From positions 11,497,298 through 11,561,297 of the forward strand of contig OY829654.1 of the NCBI GenBank assembly GCA_963691815.1: DNA of 64,000 nucleotides, read 5' to 3'. Shown here one piece after another: positions 13,006 to 25,300 of this stretch (the first letter of the stretch is position 1; the number at the start of each line of letters is the position of its first letter). The stretch is from Echiichthys vipera. Taxonomy: Eukaryota > Chordata > Actinopteri > Perciformes > Trachinidae. A model generated the notes under the pieces. It searched no databases. It was given only the letters and a program-made list of their open reading frames with translations, and was not told the DNA's origin. The position numbers were made by a program, and so were the translations under genes.

Positions 13006-13190
13006 TTCAGAATCAGAATCAGGTTTATTGCTAAGTATGTTGGACTTACAGAGAATTTGACTCCGGCTTATGCTTTTCTCACAGTTTCCAAACATTTAAC
13101 AGGACAAACCTAAACATACAATAACAATAACATTTACATAACAATAACATAACAATAACAGAACAACACAGAACAATAATTTAAGATAAA
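13006..13190. repeat. Interspersed repeat (TTCAGAATCAG family), copy 1
   Basis: Starts TTCAGAATCAGAATCAGG then TTTATTG and continues into an (AACAATA)n-like low-complexity tail. The same start occurs at 22826 and 25021 in this window. It has the look of a 5'-truncated retroposon end that is common in fish genomes; the family name cannot be fixed by eye. Confidence 0.6.
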
Positions 13191-13379
13191 AAATAGAGGT
13201 AATATTAAAAATAGGTATTCACATAACAATTTCAAGAGTGTAAACATAGGTCTTGACATAGTATCTTGGTGTTAGAACAATGCCAAAATAGGTGTAAGAC
13301 AGCCTCATAATAGTGCACCTTGATACATTTAGACCTCTTTCTATGGAAATGACCACAACAATCACTGATGAACAAGAAA

Positions 13380-13520
13380 CCACTGTGCTTTCCACTTGTG
13401 AGTAACTCTCGCGAGACTGCGAAACAAGCAAGGCAGAGAAAATGGAAGGTTGTGTTAGCAAGCTGGCTAGCTTGGCGAATCCATTAATACCTGGAAATTA
13501 ATCTCTTGTATCTAAGGTAT
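13380..13520 (+). promoter_or_regulatory. DIDO1: DIDO1 promoter with TCTCGCGAGA palindrome and candidate first exon
   Basis: An exact TCTCGCGAGA palindrome is at 13407-13416, a motif bound by BANP at CpG-rich housekeeping promoters. CpG density rises here relative to the AT-rich flanks. A plausible non-coding first exon runs from about 13425 to 13516, where TCTAAG is followed by GTATGG as donor. No TATA box is seen. Transcription start and donor are inferred; the motif is directly visible. Confidence 0.6.
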
Positions 13521-14312
13521 GGTTTCAGCTTTCCTCGAGGTGTATTGTGTACAAATGTGCAACATTTAATTCGGCGTTGGTATCGTTGGAGACAAGTCGC
13601 TTCGCAGCGTTTATAAACAGGTAGCCTACTGTAGCAGCTAGCGCCTAAGCTAAATTGGAGAACAGAGAACAATGTCCATTATCACTACAAAACACTCCCC
13701 TGCTCGTTTTACGGAATAACTCTTGTGTGTTTGTAGTGTCTGCAATAACAAGGACGTTTCGTTTCTGCACCTTCACAGCCGACTGAGCTCCAGTAGTTAC
13801 ATTAGTAAGGCCTGCGTGTTTCATTTCTGGTTTGAGCTGCTCACATAATCATCACAGTGTTTTCACAAAGATAGACTTTGGCTTAGATCTAATTTCTCGT
13901 CAGACTAGATAGACATATAAATGCATCGGTATTTAACGGCTCCACAGTCAGCCTGGGGGAAGGGTTGCTGATGTAATAGGTTTTCAAAGTCGTAAATGTA
14001 GTGTGAGACTGGTTTAACATGGAAGACTAGTCAAAAATGTCTATGTAAAACTGGCATGGGACTTCTTTGGTTAAATGCACCATCTGCACTAGACCAGGGG
14101 TCTTCACCGTTTATTCGGCCAAGGATCCCTCCGCTGAAAGAGACATGAAGCATATTGTTGCATATTAAATTGGGCCTAACTGCTAGGGTGGCCTAAAGCC
14201 TATACACACAGCTTTGTATGGTGCATACAGCACTAAAATATTGAAATGATCATTATTAACATATTCATACATCATATGTTAATGTTAAACATACATTTGG
14301 AAGGCACATGGA

Positions 14313-15112
14313 AGCATATCAGTCTTTATTTATATGGCACTTTTCATACTTTGACAGTAGCACAAAGTGCCTCACAGAAAATAAAAGCAAAACAAAACAT
14401 GAACAACAAAGAAACACCATGAAAACCCAAACCTCCCACCCTCAAAAATATACACACTAGGATACACAAAGACATACACACTCACGCACTCCCACACACA
14501 TACATTAGCTGTTGCTGAGGAGACATGGTCAGGCACTGAGATCTGAGGTGAGGAAGAATCTGCCCTTGGGGGCCGCGCACGCCGAGAGGAATCATGGTCC
14601 ATGGCTGCAGGGGGCACCGCCACAGGGACCACCCCAGCCCAGGCAGACAGGAGGCTCCACACCACGGTGTAGAGCTCTCAAGCCACCCGGCCCACGGGAC
14701 AGCACCTGCATCGGTGGACCAGAGACAACTCCCGGTGTGGTCGGCCCCCAGCAGGAAACACTGGAAAACTAAGGGGCTAAAACAGTGACATAACATAAAA
14801 GATATAGAAGCTAAAAACCGAGGGAGTAAAATAAGATAAAATGAATTGAGGCTAAAAACTGAGGGAGTAAAAAAGGTAAAATGAATAGAGGCTAAAAACT
14901 GAGGGAGTAAAAAAGGTAAAAGAAGATTAAAAGTATAGCGGCTAAAAACTGAGGCAGTAAAAACGGTAAAATAAGATAAAAGGAATAGAAGCTAAAAATA
15001 ATAAAATATATAAGAAGCATAAAAGGAATTAGAATTAAACAGGTCAGTTAAAACCCTGATTAAAAAGGGGGGTCTTGAGCCTCTTGAATCCTTCAGCACA
15101 ATTGTATCTGAG
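14313..15112. mobile_element. Repeat inserted into the 14092-15243 element
   Basis: Starts near TCTTTATTTATATGGCACTT, a sequence common in fish interspersed repeats, has a GC-rich body around 14570-14760, then a minisatellite (14810-15000), and ends near GGGGTCTTGAGCCTC. The interruption was placed by comparison with the intact relative at 51612-52075. The class of the inserted element is unknown and the exact ends are uncertain by some 20 bases. Confidence 0.55.
14810..15000 (+). repeat. Minisatellite, 40-50 bp unit, about 5 copies
   Basis: GCTAAAAACT-like starts lie at 14810, 14851, 14891, 14941 and 14991, each followed by GAGGGAGTAAAA-type sequence. Spacing alternates between 40-41 and 50 bases because some units carry an extra GAAGATTAAAA-like segment. 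Confidence 0.85.
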
Positions 15113-15243
15113 CATGGCTACCTTAGTGGTGCCTATAAGCCAGTAAACCTACATAGAGGTTGTGTAAATATATTTATTATTTGGTTGGAAAAGATTAAAC
15201 AACCAACAAAACAATTTGTGGACCCCTGTGGATTGATCAACTC

Positions 15244-16272
15244 CTTAGGCCTTAACACCACAACCAACATTAGAAAGTGTCAGTACTGGACAGGTGTGAA
15301 AAATATGAAACTGGACAATCTAAGATTAATATTTCATGCGACACATGGCTGGAAACAGCCTATTTCATCATGTAGTCCCTCGTTTCAAGTGTCATAATAT
15401 GCACACTAACTCTAAGTAACATGTTAAACCCATGTTTATGACAGCAATGAAACCTAATGCAGATGAACCCATATAGTGACACGCACGTAACTACGTAGAC
15501 AGCCTTTCATTCCTTTACTCTCAAGTTATAAAACAACGCAGATGTAAGGAAGTGGTTTTCACATGTTATATTTGTTAGGCCCAATGATAGTATTTTTTAG
15601 CTATAGTTATAAACTTGGACAAACCCCATAGCTTCACATTTCTCATCTTCATCTTTAGGCAATAACCGGTTAAATTAAAGCCCCAAGTTGACTTGGTTGA
15701 GTTTGGTGAACATAAATTCAGTTGCTCATTCAGTAGTAAAGCAGAGGCAGCATAGTACATCAGCCCAGCAATAACTCCTGTATGTATCAAATGTAACTGT
15801 TTGTAGTGCTGTGAATTATTAAAAACACCTCAGTATAATACGATTCAGCTTTTGAATCAACACCACTCTGAAACAATTCAAACAAAAAAACAAACTTTAT
15901 AACCTTTATGAAGGTTTCATGTGTTGTTTTGAAACAGTTCAGTAGCGCCAATGAACTGGCCAGTGAGTGCACTTGTACAGGCATGTTAGGGACATGAGCT
16001 TGGGAACTAAATTCTCACACAGCATCACAGTATTCATTATTGTTACGGTACATTTTAATGGCTTATTATTGACTCAGAATCTAATGTGGACGGTTTGGTG
16101 TATTTTCCCTCCATATTTTACATAGGTGCAAAGAGAGATAAGTGGAATAAAGTTTGCACACATGGCTTTGGCAGCTTATTAGTTGTTGATAAAGCCATCA
16201 TCAAACTTGCCAACTAGTTAACATTCCTTAAATTTCGTTTGCTTACAAATTGTGCCTTATGTGTTTTGACAG
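15244..16272 (+). other. DIDO1 5' intron, no feature seen
   Basis: AT-rich sequence up to the acceptor ttttgacag at 16272. No coding exon, RNA gene or clear repeat recognised. Confidence 0.5.
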
Positions 16273-16332
16273 CCTTGTTACCTGTGGATGTCAGTATGGA
16301 ACCAATGGAAAATAACAGCAATGCCAATTCAG
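16273..16332 (+). CDS. DIDO1: DIDO1 first coding exon
   Basis: Exon from acceptor at 16272 to donor GTAATA at 16333; 23 bases of leader, then ATG at 16296 giving MEPMENNSNANS in phase 1. The following exon completes the Glu codon. Short N-terminal coding exons are usual for this gene. Confidence 0.75.
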
Positions 16333-19300
16333 GTAATACAGATTCTTTAGTCTTTGAGTTGCAGAAATGGGCAGACCACCCTATAAAATAAACATGAAAG
16401 AGATTTATTTTTGTTAACGGTGTTTGTTCCTGTTTCTGTAGAGGGACAGCAGAGCCAGTCAGAAGGGGAAGAGTTGAGCGATAGGCCAACAATGTCTCAA
16501 GTTAAAAAGTCCTGGGGCTTCAGGCGGACAACCATCGCTAAAAGGGAGTTCTTGGATGAAGTCGGAGACCTAACTCACAGTCCTCCGCTTATACGCAGAG
16601 GCCGAAGTCGTCGAACCATCCATACACCCGAGGCCACTCCAGAAACCTCCGCCTCCCAAAGAGCTACTCATTCAACTCTTTTAGATGAGCTTGAGTGGTC
16701 TGCCCCATCCTCGCCTGCAGCAGAGCAGAGCAAGTCACCCTCAGAAACTTCTGCAGGAGGGAGCCTCGACCCCAGCTTATGGCAAGATTTTGGGTCTGCC
16801 TTCCACACGGCCTTCTCACTGCTTGGCGGGAATGAGGGCTTACCAATGGAAATGTCAGATGCCCTGGCAGTCTCGGACACTTTGGAGGCCACTGGTGCCA
16901 TCGAGGCTCCTCCTCCAGAGGTTATAGAAGAAACTGATACTGATGCTGATGACATGGAGATATCACAGCTTGTTGCTCCTGACAGTGTGGCAGGAGGGGA
17001 AATCGATGATGTGGTGTTGATTTCTGGGCAAGAAGAGAACAGTGACGAACTGACTCTGATACAGATTAAGGAGCAGCTGGCATCTAAAGGCGGACGAGGG
17101 GCTAGAGGGGGCAGAGCTGGAAGAGGTAAGGCCAGAGGAAGGGGTCGAGGCAGAGGAAGGAGTAGGGGAAGAGGTAGAGGAAGGGGCAGGGGGAGGGGCA
17201 GGGCAGCGGCGCTTCAGACAAGCATGGTAGATGATGAGGACAATTACAATGAGGTCCTGGTTAATCCAGTTGAACAGCAGCTGCACGAGGAGGAAAAAGA
17301 CTCAAAAACCCCCTCTGAAACTGAGATATTATCAGGTAACTCTGACAACACTCTTAGTCCTGCCCATCACTCCAGCTCAGACTGCATAATCATAGACTCT
17401 GATTTAGACCAGATTACTGATGTGACTCCTGGCCAGTATGATGACACACCGGAGGAGGAGGTGGTGGAGGTGGTTGAGGAGGAGGAGGAGGAGGAGGAGG
17501 AGGAGGAGAAGAAGAAAGACATGAACAATGTAGTAGATGGTTCAAGCACATCGGACACAGAAGGCTCTGACTCCAATGCTCTGTACTGCATCTGTCGACA
17601 AAAACAAGATAAAAGGTACATGCTTATTTCGGGTAACAAGATCTCTTGGGCGTCTGAGGTTTGCATACCATCTGTGAGTTTCACTTTCTGATCACTGCTG
17701 TGTTTCTAGGTTCATGATCTGCTGTGACAGTTGCCAAGAGTGGTTCCATGGCGACTGTGTTGGTATCAGTGAGATACAGGGCCGTAAGATGGAAAGGAAA
17801 GGGGAAGAGTACATCTGCCCCCCTTGCTCTACAAAGAAGCAGATCCAACTCCAACATGAGACTCAACCAGAGTTTAGCTTTGGTGAATGCTTGACACAAT
17901 GTTCATCTAGTGAAGAACGGGAGGGGCATGAGGAGGAGCAAGACCTCAAGGTTAGAATTTCCTTTTGATTGCCAGTGATCTCCAGATAGCTTATGATCCT
18001 TACTAACAACAAAATATGAATAGCTTTTGAACTTGTAGGCAGCAGCAGGTAGTTTTTAGTAGGGCTGTACCCTGAAAATTTAAGAATCGAAACATCAGTC
18101 GACTGAGATTCTTCAAGTCGAGCATTTTTTTTAATTTTTTGTCTGTCAGTCAGTGTCCACAGTATTTCTGGGTCTATCTTCCCTGTAAGTAGCCGTAGAG
18201 TGAATGCTTCCTGAAGCTCAGACAACGTTATCTTCTGCCTTGTGCTTGGAAGTTAGAATTAACAGCCCACAGCAACTTAACACGATGTGATCTCTTTTGT
18301 TTGATCTGATACTAATTTTTTTGTTTTTAGGGAAACAAAGAAATCTTCATTTAAAAAAAGAACTGAACCGTTTTAAAGTCATTATCCCTTCATGACACCT
18401 GATGATATATTTTGATAGAGCACAAATTCAACGATACAAATTCATGAAACAACTTTTGATATTACCTTTTTTCACATGAAAAATAGCGTCACCTACTCTA
18501 TGACAATCATTTTTCAGTACTTGCAAAGCCCTCCAAAAAAATGTGAAATCTAAATTGAATGCAAAAGCCATTACAAACATAATAAATTAAAAATATATTA
18601 TCCTGAAAGTGTAACACAGCTTTTATCAAGTTAAAATGTGTAATTTCACTGTTAGCAACTTAACTTCATATATCCATTGACTTTAACTCATGTGTGTAGG
18701 GCTGTGAGTAGATATTGTCTCACGACATCTCGCGATATTAAATGTGACGATATTTCTCATTGAGAGTCAGTGTCCGCTCCTGACAAACCTGCAGCTTCCG
18801 TATTTGAGAAGCAGATAGAACGGTTCGGTCTCTGCCGTCTGTCTGCAGCTCCCGAGCCGAGTAAAAAGGGGCTGGATAACCTGCCTTCACCAGCTGACTG
18901 ACAGAAAAGCGAATGAGGCAGCCAGCAGCAGGTGACACACATAGACTGAGCTGATCAGTCAATATAGCTACAGCTAATATGTTCAAAACACATACACTGG
19001 AGATCAAAATTAGAGAACATATTATAAATATGAATACGTGATTATTATTCTGAAATACTGTTATTTTTTTATTGTTCAGAATTGATACAATATCTATCCC
19101 TAAGAGAACATTGTTTAAATCTCTGACATAGTGGTCACTGTTCTCTAATTTTGCTCACTGCTTTTTTCACAAAATAAAGGTGAAAAGTGCCATGGCTATT
19201 TTAAAAAAACATGCTGTGGTATAGCCACAGCAGATATTCTTTCAAATTCTGAACATTAAAAAATAACAATATTTCAGAAATCAATCAAGTATTTATAATT

Positions 19301-22300
19301 TGTTCTCTAATTTTGATCTCCAGTGTATAGGCATACGGCGGGAGAAAACGCTGGTGTTGGTCGATAATAACATAGAGGCGCCTCAATGTTATTGTAGTAT
19401 ACCAGGCCCCTAGTGTGGCCACAGTGTTCAGGGGACTGAGAGCATATCTCCGCTGGTCGTCTGATGTGATGAACTCCATCACCTTGTTAGTCATCCCTTT
19501 TAGCTTTGGCGCTGTCACAGATCTTTCTTCAATACGGTTTCCAAATCTGACAGCAAAAAAACAATACACATACATCAGCTGCCAAAATTGGTGAGAACCA
19601 TCTTATTTGCTGATAGGCAGTCAACAAGGCTACAGCCCTATTTTTTAGGTTGTAGCTCATCCCAGTATTATATTTGTGTAATTAGTCATTGGCTGATTTG
19701 CATGATAGAAGTTTGGTATCGGGGTCTAAGATGAGAGTCTGGTTTCAGGGGACTGTATTGGTGATGGAGGAGGAGGAGGAGGAGGTTCCTGTGATGGAGC
19801 CAAAGCCTCAGCCTGAGCCCGATCCCAAGCCTGAAACTGAGATGGAGATCGACAGCTCTTTTCCTCTGTGCATTGGACGCGAGTGCTCCAAACAAGCCCT
19901 ACCAGACTCTGTTTACTGTGGCACTGAGTGCATTCTTCAGCACGCTGCCTTCACTATGAAGACTCTTTCTGTGCCTAAGGTGCCAAAGGCCAGAGGACGG
20001 CCACTGAGAAAAGCTGCTGCTGCCAGACCTACCGCAGAGGTAAGTAATTTCACCATGCAGACTGAGATATTAAGAGACATTTAAAGATCAAAGGCAATAT
20101 TTAAAAACATATTTTCTACAGTTTGTGTCTGATTTAATGTGAATCTATTCCCTGCTGTGACGTATCTTTATTTTTTTGACCTGTGCAAATATTTTCATCA
20201 CAGGGTCAGAGGTCGGGTAGGATGTCTAAGAGATTAGCAGGAAAGGCTACGGAGAAGGGTGACAAGGAGGTGGTGAAGGAAGATGGAGGGCAGGAGGAGG
20301 CTGCATCTCCCTTAGCCTGCGAGCCCAGTCTCACAGAAGTCAAGGGCACTTCCATACCATCATCTAAGCTTTACACAGCGTGTATGTACCATTCACTACT
20401 CATACACATTCAGATCACACAGCAGTTTACACACCATGCACAAAATGCCTATTTTGGCATTGCAGATTTTCCTTCCTCTTTGAATCGTGGCACTACGTAA
20501 CACAATCACGCACAAGCACGCACACACTTGACGCATACCTACTCATACATACTCTCTCTCTGGGATGACTGATAAATAGCAGGGGTCAGCAGTGGGTAAG
20601 TATGTTTTACTCATTATTCAGGTAAACACAAACTCATTGAAACCAGTCTCATAACTGGTTTTACACAGAGCAACTGTGTGTGGGGTAGTGCTGGAGCTTA
20701 ACCACGTTTTGGTATCAGTATATTGAAACACTGCGCTGATGTTCATTTTGTCGGATTTTGCAAAGGTCTCATGCAAACTGAAACGGTTCTCATACACTGC
20801 AGAAAACGACAGTCACTGAATGATGAACATGGGTTGGAAGACGAAGCTTTAGTTGGTAAAAAGGAAATCGTAACACATCAACACTTTTTGAAACAGTCTC
20901 TTATTCTGCCTCGTACGGTGAATAAGCTGTGGGCCTTTGAAGAATACTTTCCAGTCAGGGTTTAGGGTGTTTTTTTCACCATAACCTGCACATAAAGCAC
21001 ACATGTTCACACGTTCAGCTTGGAGTCAACATGAAGATGCTCACATACACACAACATTTTTCATCATTTGAAAGATTGAAGAACATCTTGAACAATCTTT
21101 TTCTTTTTCCCAATTCTATTCTCTAAAAACCTGCTTCACAACTCTAAACTGTTTGAAATCCTTAGCTTCCATCGCTTTTGCTGTTTGAAAACTAATTTTA
21201 GATTAGGATTTGGTATAAGGATTTTAAAAAAAAGTGCTAAATAGTGAACTGCATATTTGGTTAAAGGGCTTTAACCAAACATGCAGTTCACAGTTCAGTT
21301 CACTACAAGTGCTGTAAAGATGACCAGACAAAGAAAAGCATTGCAAACTAAAATCTGCATACTGTATTTTATTAAAGACTACATACTGCATGCCTGAAAA
21401 AAGTCTATGCCCAAAACTTTTAATTTATTAAAATGGAGTGCACATATCCCAGTGAAGCTTTTCTTTTCTCAATATTAAGGCAATTCAATTTGACAGTGGA
21501 TTCACAGAAGGGTTTTTATGAAATCATTTGGTCAGGACTAGTCACTGAAGTTCTTCAAGTCAAGCACAGCCCAAATAAAATGAATTGACCTTTACTGTTT
21601 AACAACAAAGAATAGAATTAACTTCTCTAAACCTTGATGACACTTCAATTATACAAGTTTCTGCATGTTGTAAAAAACTGCATCTTTTATCAGTTAACAG
21701 TGTTCATGGATCTGCTTTGTTAACTTAGACACTTAGAATAACAGTTACAGCACTCAGTATGTTTTGCTCAAAGCCATCATCCACATCAAAGCCTTTCACA
21801 ACTCCTCAGAACCACTGAATATGTTGGTTTCGTGAAGCTCGCATAAAGATGTAGTGCCACGTTGGCAGCGCACATCACCTTTTCAAACCTTATGGTTATC
21901 TCAAAGTGGTTCCTCTTTTGAAACAAGGACCCCGATGTTCAAGCTGTAGCGGTTTCCTCCTACACAAAGCACAATCATTAGTACCCTTATGCCTCTATGA
22001 AAAGAGATGTTCTCTTATTTTTGTTGCAGTTGCATAAAACATTAAGTGAAATGGACTAATTTCATACTTGACCCATGAAATGCGCTACATACCACATTCA
22101 ACAAACATGTTACAACTTTCCTTTCCCCCGTGTCATGCTCAAACAACTTTCCATGTTCCTTTGCATCAACACAAAGACACAGACACGCACTCCTGGACCA
22201 GTCATTGTGTTGCACAGACACGCCAATATTAGCTTGGATAGTATTCAGAATGAATAGTGACTGGGCAGCTGGTATGGAGGAGGAGTTGACTTCTTGCTGA

Positions 22301-25300
22301 TGCAGAGACGCAGAGGGGACTGGAGGATTCATCAGTGCAGATGCTAGGATGAGGTTCCACCTGAAGTTCACCGAACAGTGAATGGGCGATTTGTTGTCAC
22401 ATTTCCATGAAGATGATTTCGAAGTGTCAGCTGCTGTCTGCTACTTTCGTCTGAGCCTCTGAGAAAAGACTTCAACCTCCTGTTAATGAAGAACGCTAAC
22501 AGTTCATCACACATGCATACAAACTCTAGAGATGAAGGATAGACATCTGTTTTGTAACGGAGTGTGGATCTAGTCGTCAAATAACCCTACTTGGGACATA
22601 TCAAGTGAAATTCGGTCCTGTTAATATACTAATGCATACATACACAGCAGCACATCTGTTTTCTAAAACTAATCATTTCTGTGGTTTCCCTTTTTCCCAA
22701 CCTGTACAACTAGTGTGGAAATTCAAATTTGAACAGCAGCAATTTAGCCTTACATTCACAAGTACTCCTTACAAACAAAAGTATACAATCTAAATGACCG
22801 AAGGTCTACTGTTTGTGCTGTAGTTCAGAATCAGTTTTATTGGCCAGTATTTGTACACATACAAGGTATTTTGCTCTGAATACACAGTTCTAAGAGCAAT
22901 TTACAGGAAGGTAGAAATACACATACAGCTATAAACAAGGACAACAAAGAGACACACATTTAACTGTTATTGCAACTAGTAAGTACATGCATGTAGGTGG
23001 AAATAGGGAACATATCCAAATCTATATATACTTTAGCAATTATAAGCAGGTTTAGATTCCAGAATGTGATGGTATAATTGCTCATCAAATCAAAATCCCA
23101 GGTTTCAGTATGATGCAACACACATTATTAATACGTTTAGGTTTAAAGACATTAACTGTAGTAGCCGCATTTCTTAATCCCTCATTTTAGTCTAGAAGTT
23201 TAAAATGTATAAATAATAAATGTTATATATATAACTGCCATGTTTCAAAAAGTAAGTAAAGTGTTAAAAGTTAGTAAAAATCCAGCTTTACTGCTAGCTT
23301 AATTGTGAAGGACCACTGCCCCCTCTACAAAATGAAAAAAATAGAATATGAGGCCAGGGTTGACCGTCTACTTTCAGGTTTTATCCAGCACCGTTAGCCA
23401 ACTTCATAATTCTGCTTTGTGACGCCGGTCCCCTACTCACAACCCCAGAAGTGCAGAGGTGCAGGGAGGAATATAGGAACATATATTGCGCGACAGTAAG
23501 GCCAAATGAGAACGTTTTATTTGTTTTATGTAATTTGGGTAAAGTTGGTTAAACTTGGAGACTTCTGAAACTCAAACTTCTTTGGCTACATTGCCTGCAT
23601 TCTGAGAAATCCAATTAGGCTCAAGATTAAGAGCAAAGGTTTGTCCTCAGCCATTTCAGCTGGATTGTAGTTTTGTCAATCCAAACATCAAGATGTTAGG
23701 AACTTAAGTCTTGACCTATACTGATGGCAAAAATGAATCACTACAATAAAATACATAAAAACAATAATGGTAATGCAACTACATTTTCTCACACGATAAC
23801 ATTTACAAGCGTTGTCCAGCAGTCCATCTTGGCGATCACCTGTCCCATCGACCTCTGTTGAACACCACCTGTAGCAAATGGCTCTTTCGATGGGTAGCTG
23901 TGAGGTGCTGCCACATTTCTGGAGAAGGTCCAAACCAAGCTGCTTGCCCTTTGCCGGCAGAGGTCATGTCTCCAGCTGTTGTGGTGCAGGGTCACACGGG
24001 TTCACAGTAGAGTTGAGGTCAGGAGATAAATCAGACCGAGACAGCAGTCCCCGGGGGCAGGTGCGGCCAGGTGAACTGTCCTGTTCAGGTGCTGTCCTGA
24101 GGAACGGTGGTGTCACAGCATGTGTGGATTTGCTGTACACTTTCATATCTGCATCATGTGACATCATGGACCTCAGGAAACTAAGTGTGGTCTTTTATCA
24201 TATCACATAGCCTCGGATTTTTGAAGAAGACAGGAGTGGATATTACTCCTGCTGGACCTCAAAGTGATCCTCATGTCAAGTTGCAAAGTGCCTCATTGTG
24301 TCCCTGGTTGAAGCTTAAGTCAAATAGTTTATTTAATTATTATTGAGATGTTTAAAGAGACGTGCATTTTGTAAAATATAACAGAAAGTAATCCATCCAA
24401 CAAATGAAGGCAAAGCTTGACCTCACAAAACAAAATACATTTTTCACGTGGCCCCTCTCCTCTTCTGCAGAAGATGACGATGGTCAAATGGGTTTTCATT
24501 TACTACCAGATAGTTTCAGTTGTAGCTTATACACACTGTAGACCAATGCTTTCTTGCCAACACCCGCAGTCTTCAGTGAGGACCAGTTTTTCCTTTGCTT
24601 TTTGGCTTTTACAATTGGTGGAGGAATTACGCAACTGATCGACAGATCAAATCAAGGAGCAACTTCACCATTAAAAAAAATAGGGCCTACTGTGCATAAG
24701 CAGAACACCAGAGTCAGTGTTTTTGTTTTTATTTAGTATTTTAGCAGGTTCATAATGGGAGGATGTTGTGTGATATCATTTCTTTAGTTAGTCATCAACC
24801 TGGAATGTGTGAATGGATTAACAGCCAGTAGTGACTTTCCTGTGTATCATATCAAAAGAGCAGTGCCCTTCATTTGTTCATGAATTTGACATATTTCATA
24901 TTTTTTTTGACGTTTTAGCTTGTTTATTCATAATGGCATTTGCTTCTAAAACAAGGAAAAAGGTAAACTGGAGCAATCATCACACCCTGCTGGTAGATCA
25001 AGAAGACTAGTAAAATAGTAAATTCAGAATCAGAAATACTTTAATCCCAGGGGGAAATTGATCTTAAACTAAAACCAGGGACAAAGTAAAAGCAGATATT
25101 GGTCTTAATGGTTTTAACTAATGCTTTTTCTATCATTGGGAAGCTGCATACTACTTGGAGTGGCAACAATAAGTGGCACACACACATAAAGTCCAGCGAC
25201 TTTGCATTACAAGAGAAAAGGTTTCACTGTCTGACATAGATTTGCAACATATTGTAATGACTATCAGAAATGCCATTACAATGCTTTTACAAACAGTGAC

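Larger units (their letters stand above)
14092..15243 (+). mobile_element. Interrupted DNA-transposon copy (partner of 51612-52075)
   Basis: Begins TAGACCAGGGGTCTTCA and contains ATGGTGCATACAGCAC, GATCATTATTAACATATTC and, after the interruption, GCCTATAAGCCAGTAAACC and GAGGTTGTGTAAA. The same segments, in the same order, occur on the minus strand at 51612-52075. In this copy the middle is split by about 800 bases of unrelated DNA (roughly 14313-15112). No transposase is encoded, so it is a non-autonomous element. Confidence 0.75.

Noticed and set aside
14482..14796. Overlapping 86-104-codon frames on both strands
   Set aside because: They lie in the GC-rich body of an inserted repeat, and no frame resembles a protein family.
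18720..18740. Second TCTCGCGA-like site
   Set aside because: It is TCTCGCGATA inside a hAT-like remnant, not the full palindrome, and is not near a gene start.
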